DNA of 13,206 nt from UBA7803 sp049454295. GTDB taxonomy: Bacteria; Pseudomonadota; Gammaproteobacteria; Pseudomonadales; Azotimanducaceae. The stretch spans positions 1-13,206 of the forward strand of contig JBMTYG010000090.1 in assembly GCA_049454295.1 (NCBI GenBank). The letters are read 5' to 3'. Positions 7,580-13,206 of the stretch are shown piece by piece. Position 1 is the first letter of the stretch. Each line of letters begins with the position of its first letter. The notes under the pieces are model-generated. The model saw only the letters and a list, made by a program, of their open reading frames with translations. It made no database searches and was not told the origin of the DNA. Both the position numbers and the translations under genes were made by a program.

Positions 7580-8670
7580 TGCGCGCGCACCCGAGCGCCA
7601 TCGGTCAAAAAGCCCGCGCCGTCGGAAGCAATTGTGCTGCCGGCGGCAAGCCCCTCGCGGATTTCCACCGTGCCTTGTTGCCGCACGCCAGTGACCACCC
7701 GCTGCTGATGCACGACCTCACCGTCGACGACGTAGACCACTTCTCCCGCAGGCCGCTGCACCACACTTGTCTCAGGCACGATGATGCTGCCCGGGCGCGT
7801 CTCTACCGCGACGCGTCCGCGCACGCTGGCGCCAGCCTTCCACCCGCCCGGGTTGCTGAAGTCAACGATCGCCTCAAAAGCACTGGTCCCGCTGCCCACC
7901 ATCGGGCGAAGCTCGGTCACTGTCGCCATGATCGCAGCGGCCTCGGCGGTCGGCAGACTGAGCTCCACGGATTGACCAGGGACGATTCGGCTCGCAAGCG
8001 TTTCAGGGAAGGGCAGATAAGCGCGCAAGGCGTCCGCTGCTACCAGTGCGAATAGCGGCTGCCCCGGAGCAACAAAGTCACCCACGGAGACATGGCGTTC
8101 CTGAACAACTGCCTCGATCGGGCTTGTGACCTGGGTTTTGGCGAGGGCTCGCCGCGTTTCGCGTGCGCGGGCGCTTGCCTCCGCCACTTGCGCGCGCAGT
8201 GCCCGCGATTGAGCAACCGCGTCGTCAACCATGCTTTCAGCGACGGAGCGATCTTTGGACAGCCGTTCCAGGCGCTCGACGGTGCGCACCTGGTTGTCGA
8301 GCAGAACCTGCAATCGCGCCACGGTAGCGTCTGCGGATTCGACCGCCAGGCGCTGCGCTTCGTCATCGATCGAGGCGAGCAGGGCGCCCGCCGCGACCGC
8401 TGCGCCCGCGTCTACGCGAATATCTTGTATTTGACCGGCTGTTTCCGCCGCGATATCGGGAATCCGCTGTGCTTCGAGCCGACCCAGGCTCTGTTCCTCG
8501 ACCACCACGGTGCGAGCTTCGGCAATCGCTGTGCGGATGGGCACGGCTCGCGCCGGCGTACCGGAGGACGCGTCGTCTGTGTCGCGACCACAACCGCTGA
8601 GCCACAGGCTGATGAGGATCGCCGCACCCGCAGCAAACCGATGACGAAATAACTTCTCAGACGTCAGCAC
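7576..8670 (-). CDS. RND efflux periplasmic adaptor lipoprotein (membrane fusion protein)
   Basis: The adaptor links the inner-membrane pump to an outer-membrane channel. The 364-residue protein starts with a lipoprotein signal whose lipobox is LSGC (Cys27), so it is probably anchored to the inner membrane by lipid. It then shows the first half of a lipoyl-like domain (about 68-102, containing AAETAGQIQDIRV), an alpha-helical hairpin coiled coil (about 104-178), the second lipoyl half (KTQVTSPIEAVV, 178-189) and a beta-barrel plus membrane-proximal domain (about 200-364). The start is GTG at 8670, chosen because AAAGGA sits 5 nt upstream and no better in-frame start keeps the signal peptide. 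The TGA overlaps the ATG of the pump gene by 4 nt. It starts 59 nt after the P450 stop, and that gap contains a TATAAT box, so it could be either the first gene of its own transcript or an internal gene of a longer one. Confidence 0.92.
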   Translation of the reverse strand: MLTSEKLFRHRFAAGAAILISLWLSGCGRDTDDASSGTPARAVPIRTAIAEARTVVVEEQSLGRLEAQRIPDIAAETAGQIQDIRVDAGAAVAAGALLASIDDEAQRLAVESADATVARLQVLLDNQVRTVERLERLSKDRSVAESMVDDAVAQSRALRAQVAEASARARETRRALAKTQVTSPIEAVVQERHVSVGDFVAPGQPLFALVAADALRAYLPFPETLASRIVPGQSVELSLPTAEAAAIMATVTELRPMVGSGTSAFEAIVDFSNPGGWKAGASVRGRVAVETRPGSIIVPETSVVQRPAGEVVYVVDGEVVHQQRVVTGVRQQGTVEIREGLAAGSTIASDGAGFLTDGARVRAQ

Positions 8671-8675
8671 GGATG

Positions 8676-8681
8676 TCCTTT
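8676..8681 (-). promoter_or_regulatory. Ribosome binding site of the adaptor gene
   Basis: AAAGGA on the minus strand lies 5 nt before the GTG at 8670. It is the clearest Shine-Dalgarno sequence in the window and decides the non-ATG start of the adaptor. Confidence 0.7.
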
Positions 8682-8720
8682 GCTTCTCGACCGCCGGCGT
8701 CTCGCCAGCGCAAGCGGTCG

Positions 8721-8726
8721 ATTATA
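8721..8726 (-). promoter_or_regulatory. Candidate -10 box (TATAAT) for the efflux-mauED unit
   Basis: A perfect sigma-70 -10 hexamer, TATAAT on the minus strand, lies in the 59-nt gap between the P450 stop (8730) and the adaptor start (8670). Transcription from it would leave a leader of about 45 nt. The 16-18 nt spacing positions upstream fall inside the P450 3' end and give no recognisable TTGACA, so the promoter would be weak or activator-dependent. The match could also be chance. Confidence 0.35.
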
Positions 8727-8729
8727 GCC

Positions 8730-9938
8730 TTAAGCCGATACCCGGCGTGGACCCGGACGAAAGCGGATGGGCATGCGGCGAATGCCCGAGATGAAATTGG
8801 AAGCGAGCCACTCAGGCGTCTCGGCGAGCTCGATGTCCTGCAGCCGGGTAAGCACTTCGTGCAGCATGCAGTCGATCTCGACCCGGGCGATATGCTGACC
8901 GAGGCAGACGTGGGTGCCGGCACCGAACGCGATATGAGCGCTCGCCGGTCGGTGAATGTCCAGACGTTCGGGATCGGGAAACTTGCGCTCGTCGTGATTC
9001 GCGGCGCCGAAATACCGCACCACCTTGTCTCCCGCTCGGATTCTCTGCCCAGCAAGTTCGGTATCCACGGTCGCGGTGCGGCGCATGTAAATCACCGGGC
9101 TCACGAGACGAAGCAACTCGTCCCGCGCCTGCGGTATCAGGTCGGGATTAGCGCGTAGTTCCGCAAGAGTCGCCGGGTGCTCGAGCAGCAGATGCAGACC
9201 ACCAGCCACCAGATTGCGCGTAGTGTCGCCGCCTGCGTCGATGAGCAGCATGAAGAACAGCTGGAAATCGAGCTCATCCAGCCGACGGCCGTCCATTTCC
9301 GCGTGAACGATCTGGCTCGCGAGATCCGAGCCTCGGTGCGCGAGCTTGTCGTGATACACGCCTGCCGCGTAGTGGAACATCTGCGTGACAGCCGCGAGCT
9401 TTGCGCCGGGCGGCAGAGCGCTGTCGGCGGTGTGGATGGTTTCTGTCAGCTGATAAAGCTTGCGTCCGTCATCGAGCGGGATTCCAACCAGTTCAGCGAT
9501 CACGTAGGAAGGCAGTTCACCAGCAATGTCTGCCACGAAGTCGCATGTGCCGCGCTCTATCACGGCATCGACGATGCGACTGGCCAACGCCTCGACGCGG
9601 GGTCTCAGCTGCTGGGCCGGACCTTGCGTGAATTCCCGGCTGATAATCTTGCGGAACTGGGTGTGCGCGGGTGGATCCATCATCAGCATCATCTTGTGAT
9701 CGCCGAACGCGAGCCCCGAGCCTGGCTCGGGGTCCGTGATCATGATGGTTGGCTCAGAGGAGTAGCTGCGCGGATCGCGCCCTGTTGCATCGACCTCAGC
9801 GTAGCGCGTCACCGCCCAGAACCCGGGGCCATCCGGTTCTTCGTGCCAGTACACGGGCGCGTTGTCGCGCAGCCAGCGGTACTGATCTCGTGGGTGACCC
9901 GCGGCGAAGGAGGCGGTGTCGAGCAGATCGATCTTCAT
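8730..9938 (-). CDS. Cytochrome P450 monooxygenase, bacterial soluble type
   Basis: This is a heme-thiolate monooxygenase that would insert one oxygen atom into a hydrophobic substrate, using electrons from a ferredoxin system. The 402-residue length and absence of a membrane anchor fit cytosolic bacterial P450s. Visible motifs are the C-helix region MMLMMDPPAHTQFRKIIS (83-100), the I-helix oxygen-activation motif IDAGGDTTRN (233-242), the K-helix ELLR (274-277) and the heme loop IAFGAGTHVCLGQ (336-348) with the ligand Cys345. Features such as the DPPxHTxxRK segment and the C-terminal SNFISGIRRMPIRF remind me of P450s acting on steroids and terpenoids (CYP124/125/142-like or CYP111-like), but this is recall, not alignment. 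No ferredoxin or reductase gene is in the window. It starts 5 nt after the autotransporter stop, and the adaptor gene follows 59 nt downstream. Confidence 0.95.
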   Translation of the reverse strand: MKIDLLDTASFAAGHPRDQYRWLRDNAPVYWHEEPDGPGFWAVTRYAEVDATGRDPRSYSSEPTIMITDPEPGSGLAFGDHKMMLMMDPPAHTQFRKIISREFTQGPAQQLRPRVEALASRIVDAVIERGTCDFVADIAGELPSYVIAELVGIPLDDGRKLYQLTETIHTADSALPPGAKLAAVTQMFHYAAGVYHDKLAHRGSDLASQIVHAEMDGRRLDELDFQLFFMLLIDAGGDTTRNLVAGGLHLLLEHPATLAELRANPDLIPQARDELLRLVSPVIYMRRTATVDTELAGQRIRAGDKVVRYFGAANHDERKFPDPERLDIHRPASAHIAFGAGTHVCLGQHIARVEIDCMLHEVLTRLQDIELAETPEWLASNFISGIRRMPIRFRPGPRRVSA

Positions 9939-9946
9939 GGCCTTCA
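9939..9946 (-). promoter_or_regulatory. Stop/Shine-Dalgarno/start junction between autotransporter and P450
   Basis: On the minus strand the order is TGA AGGCC ATG. The stop codon of the autotransporter forms part of GAAGG, the only purine-rich Shine-Dalgarno-like stretch before the P450 start, with just 2 nt between it and the ATG. This arrangement would let ribosomes finishing the autotransporter re-initiate on the P450. The short spacing means direct initiation may be weak. Confidence 0.45.
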
Positions 9947-12900
9947 GAACGCCTTTTCCATCCGCACGCCCAACGTGAGTTCGCCGAGGGTGATGTCCTT
10001 CTGCATCGCATTGCCACGGTAATTGATAAAAGCGGCGATGCCGTTGACGAATTGGGCGCTAGCACCCACCGACCACGACAGGTATTCGCCATCGGGCGCG
10101 TCGTTTTGCACCGCGAACGGAAGGCTTGGATCGAGCGGGTCCTGGCTGAAACGGTCGTTGACGAAGCGAACGTTAACCGTCTCCGCCTGATCCTCGAACT
10201 CACGCACCCAGTCGAGCCGTGCATTCGGCACGAGCACCCCGAACGAGGGTGTGAAGGTATACGACAGGTGCATCCCGAGATTACCCGTCAGCGAGCGCGT
10301 CTCCTGCTCCGGTATTGACAGGTTCGCCCCTTGCGCGCCGGTCTCGTCGAACTTGTCCACGGTCGCCTCCACATAGTTGAAGCCGACGTGGGGGCCAAAA
10401 ATTAAGGCGCCGCGCGCGAAGTCCCAGCCGCCGCCAATGCTCGCAAGTAGCTGGGTTCCATCGGCGTCGCCTTTGGCCATGCGGTCTACGCTGCCAATGG
10501 CATCGTCGTACCGCACGAGTCGCTCGGTTTCCGTTTCACTCTGGCCGTAGGTAACGAGCGCGTCCACGTACCCTTGCTCCTCATAGAGCCAAGTACCGAA
10601 GATCGAGGCGCTGATCGACTGGAAATCGAGACCGCCGCCGGCCTGGAAATCTGCGGTCAGATCGTTGTAACCGAGCGCTCCGCCGATGAACAGATTGTCC
10701 TTGAGTCGATAGTCCGCACCAAAGCTCAGCACCGTACCATCGAAATCGAAGCCGGCGTCGTTACTGGTGGCGTCCTTGTCCCCTCGGTTCATGGCGGCGT
10801 TGCCAAAGAAGCCCCAACGCGCGAAATCTTCGTCCGCGCTCGCCGCGCCACCGATCAGGCCTTCCAGGGCCCGCTCGATGTCTCGGCCGGCGATGAAATG
10901 TTGATCGAACTGCAGGTTCACTCCCGAGAAGTCGATGGGCTTCACGCCATAGCGCAGACCGTTGATGCGCTGCGACAGGTTGCCGTGCTGGACAGTGGTG
11001 AACCGCAGCACGGTGTTCAGCGTGTTCGCCACTTCCTCGGGTGACAGCGCCTCGAGCGCCGCCTGAACGTCCTCTTCGCTGTTGCTGCCGTTGCGCAGAC
11101 CACCACAGATGCGGTCAAGGTCGGCTTCGTCCTGGGTAGGATCGGCGATCCCTTCCACACGCGGACAGAGCTCGTCGAGGGTTTCGGCGAGCGCTGCTTC
11201 GTTTGTGGTCAGCCCGGGTGTCGGCGCAATGTCTTGGGCGACGAAGGTAATGAAGCCGCCCTGGTAGGTATCCGTTACCGAGCCAATGGTTTCGGTGTAG
11301 TCACGAATCGAGAAGGTGTAATCGGGACCCATACCGACATATCCAAACGTGACTGCTCCCGTGTTCACGGTAAGTGTGTCGCGCGCCTCGAGCACCCGGA
11401 ACTCCGAGTTGCCAGCCGGGCTGAAACCATCCAGGAGCGACACGTTGAACGCGCCGCTGTTGAAGGCGAGATCGCCTTCGACGCGGAGTACGTCGTACTG
11501 TCCTGGGTCTGCGCCCGCCATTTCGATCAGGATGGTACCGCCATCGATAGTGAGATCCCCGTCGATGGTGAGCAGTCCTGGGGAGTTGCCTGGGGAGAGG
11601 GTCGATCCAGTGCCGAGTTGCAGGGCGCCGGACAGCGCCAGACGACCATTGCCGGTGACGCGACCGCCGGCGTTTGCGATCAGATTGCGCGCCAGCACCT
11701 GTCCCGAGCCATTCACGTTGAGCAAACCGCCGGCGAGATTGATGTCGCCGTCGATGTCGAGGGTGCCTGCGTCTCCGATGCGCGCTGTGCCCGTGCTACC
11801 CAGGTCGAGGGTGGGGCTGATCTCGGTCTGGGAAAAGACCGAGAGCGTGCTGCCCGAGACATCAAGGAGAGCCGTGCCCGCGTCGAGACCGATTTGCACG
11901 TCGCCCTCGGCGGTTACGCTCGATCCATCGCCAAGCTGGAAGATGGCGCTCGTCCCCGCGCCACCCCCCACGATGGTTGTGCCGAGAATCGAACCAGTCG
12001 CGCCATTGGCTTCGACCCGACCGTTGGCGAGATCGAGGCCGCGAACTGCGAAGCCCGCACCGCTGCCGAGGCTCACTTCACCGCCATCGACGATCAGGCG
12101 CCCGTCAAGCTCGACACGTGACTCCGCGCCGGCGACGGTGAGGGCCCCAGCGCTGCCCACGCCGAGAGCGCCGGGACCGCTGGCCGCGCTGCGAACCCGA
12201 AGCGTCGAGCCAGTGACGACGTTGATGCGACCGCTGCCCAGCTCGCCGCCGACGCTGACAGAACCGTCGATGTCTGCAGACGAGCCGCTTGCGAGGTCGA
12301 GGAGGCCGGCGTTGGCGCTTGTGGTGCCAACACCCAGCGCGTTGCCGAGCGCAATGGTTGCCCCCTGGGCCTTCACGCGCGACACATTGTCGCCAATGAA
12401 TGCCTCGAGCGATGAGCTGACGGTTGCGCCTTCGAACAGCCGGAATTCCTGCAGACCTTCGATGGCGAGGTTGTCAATGTCTATCGCGCCCCCCGCATAA
12501 AGCTCGAGGATCGCGGTGCGCAGGATCCCTTCGCCCCCGACCGCCGCCACGCTGACGGGGCTTGCGGCACTGTCAAAACCCCCAAGGAATCCGCCGTCGA
12601 ATACGCGCGTGGTGTCGGTCACGGTCATGACACCCGCGTTCCCAATCGTGACCCTACCGTTTCCGGTCACTGCCGCAGCGGGCGTTGAAGCGATGTTAAG
12701 GTCGCCCACCACGCTCGCATTGGCGTTGTCGATAATGAGCTCGCCGCCGTTCTGTCCCGCGCCGACGTCGATAGACCCAGCGCTCGTGCCTTCGACGACG
12801 AGGGACGCACCGTTGTTAATCAGCACCACCCCGGCTGTGAAGGGGATGCCTTCGTCCAGGAAAGGGGTATCGCCGGTGCCAATCGCAAGCGTGGCTGTGG

Positions 12901-13206
12901 TGCCGGAAATTGAGAGTGCCGAATCTGCGCCAGAGACCTGGACGTAGCCTGTGCCGTCACCGCTAGTGGCGACGACGGCGCGCGCTGTGGTGCCCCTCAG
13001 TGTGAGTGACGCCCCGCCGTCCTCCGTGCTCAAGATATAGACGCTGCCATTTGCGCCCGGGCCGAACCCGACGGCAAGCTCTGCGGACTGCCCATCGCCT
13101 TCGATGAGAAAATTGCTGGGTCCGGACAGAATGAGTTCGCCGATGGTAAGGCGGTCAGTCGTCAGATCGTCGTTCACCGCGACGCCTACCCGCGCGGCGT
13201 TGCCGG
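9944..13206 (-). CDS. Autotransporter (type Va secretion) with beta-helix passenger, N-terminus missing
   Basis: This outer-membrane protein displays or releases its own passenger domain. The frame is open to the right edge, so the signal peptide and early passenger are outside the window; GTG at 13177 is an internal valine rather than a convincing start. Counting from that codon, residues 1 to about 650 are a Gly/Ala/Ser/Asp-rich repetitive passenger of short beta-strand turns (for example GSTLRVRS and GDLTIDGGTI), as expected for a right-handed beta-helix. It ends with the motif LSPGNSPG (527-534) seen in many autotransporters. A helical linker (about 655-780) contains the cysteines Cys671 and Cys691, followed by LEALSPEEVANTL. 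The beta-barrel (about 785-1077) has alternating amphipathic strands and ends VRMEKAF, with the terminal Phe used in outer-membrane assembly. No protease or esterase catalytic motif is evident in the visible part, so adhesion or structural roles are possible but unproven. The P450 start is 5 nt downstream. Confidence 0.9.
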   Translation of the reverse strand, partial: GNAARVGVAVNDDLTTDRLTIGELILSGPSNFLIEGDGQSAELAVGFGPGANGSVYILSTEDGGASLTLRGTTARAVVATSGDGTGYVQVSGADSALSISGTTATLAIGTGDTPFLDEGIPFTAGVVLINNGASLVVEGTSAGSIDVGAGQNGGELIIDNANASVVGDLNIASTPAAAVTGNGRVTIGNAGVMTVTDTTRVFDGGFLGGFDSAASPVSVAAVGGEGILRTAILELYAGGAIDIDNLAIEGLQEFRLFEGATVSSSLEAFIGDNVSRVKAQGATIALGNALGVGTTSANAGLLDLASGSSADIDGSVSVGGELGSGRINVVTGSTLRVRSAASGPGALGVGSAGALTVAGAESRVELDGRLIVDGGEVSLGSGAGFAVRGLDLANGRVEANGATGSILGTTIVGGGAGTSAIFQLGDGSSVTAEGDVQIGLDAGTALLDVSGSTLSVFSQTEISPTLDLGSTGTARIGDAGTLDIDGDINLAGGLLNVNGSGQVLARNLIANAGGRVTGNGRLALSGALQLGTGSTLSPGNSPGLLTIDGDLTIDGGTILIEMAGADPGQYDVLRVEGDLAFNSGAFNVSLLDGFSPAGNSEFRVLEARDTLTVNTGAVTFGYVGMGPDYTFSIRDYTETIGSVTDTYQGGFITFVAQDIAPTPGLTTNEAALAETLDELCPRVEGIADPTQDEADLDRICGGLRNGSNSEEDVQAALEALSPEEVANTLNTVLRFTTVQHGNLSQRINGLRYGVKPIDFSGVNLQFDQHFIAGRDIERALEGLIGGAASADEDFARWGFFGNAAMNRGDKDATSNDAGFDFDGTVLSFGADYRLKDNLFIGGALGYNDLTADFQAGGGLDFQSISASIFGTWLYEEQGYVDALVTYGQSETETERLVRYDDAIGSVDRMAKGDADGTQLLASIGGGWDFARGALIFGPHVGFNYVEATVDKFDETGAQGANLSIPEQETRSLTGNLGMHLSYTFTPSFGVLVPNARLDWVREFEDQAETVNVRFVNDRFSQDPLDPSLPFAVQNDAPDGEYLSWSVGASAQFVNGIAAFINYRGNAMQKDITLGELTLGVRMEKAF

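Noticed and set aside
9177..10022. 281-codon plus-strand frame opposite the P450
   Set aside because: It is a shadow of the P450 frame, which has all catalytic motifs, and it crosses into the autotransporter 3' end.
11234..12121. 295-codon plus-strand frame opposite the autotransporter
   Set aside because: It has no recognisable domain and overlaps another plus-strand shadow frame in the same region. Both result from biased codon use on the other strand.
11349..12500. 383-codon plus-strand frame opposite the autotransporter passenger
   Set aside because: Its Ser/Pro/Arg-rich composition is what the reverse strand of Gly/Asp/Ala-rich repeat coding gives. It has no domain, and the autotransporter reading is convincing.
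11400..13206. Repeats in the passenger region as a DNA repeat array
   Set aside because: The repetition is at protein level with irregular spacing. I see no exact tandem DNA unit or CRISPR-like spacing.

Overview
The window is GC-rich, densely packed bacterial DNA, most likely from a gammaproteobacterium. UvrB has the gammaproteobacterial length and C-terminal UVR domain. Beside it are Gram-negative envelope genes: an RND pump, a periplasmic adaptor lipoprotein and an autotransporter with a C-terminal beta-barrel ending in Phe. I cannot name the genus.

Left block (+ strand): a 5' fragment of a possible divergent gene at the left edge, then a short regulatory interval containing a near-perfect 20-bp palindrome, then uvrB (nucleotide excision repair). 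Closely behind uvrB is a two-domain thioredoxin-fold protein of the DsbA / 2-hydroxychromene-2-carboxylate isomerase family.

Right block (all - strand, read from right to left): a large autotransporter whose N-terminus lies off the right edge, a cytochrome P450 starting 5 nt after the autotransporter stop, then an RND adaptor lipoprotein, an RND inner-membrane pump, a MauE-like membrane protein and a MauD-like thioredoxin. The last four are joined by 4-nt, 4-nt and 8-nt start/stop overlaps and so look translationally coupled. A consensus -10 box and a good Shine-Dalgarno sequence precede the adaptor, so this four-gene unit may have its own promoter as well as read-through from the P450 side. 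The two blocks converge, and the 3' ends of mauD and the DsbA-family gene overlap by 70 bp.

The most interesting feature is the MauE-MauD pair. These are the membrane and thioredoxin-like maturation factors normally associated with methylamine or aromatic amine dehydrogenase. Here there is no dehydrogenase subunit, and the pair is fused at operon level to an efflux pump, downstream of a P450 and an autotransporter. That suggests a periplasmic redox or disulfide function serving another client. The client is unknown, and any link to the pump or the autotransporter is inference. No RNA gene, mobile element, CRISPR array or gene-free stretch above 300 bases was seen.
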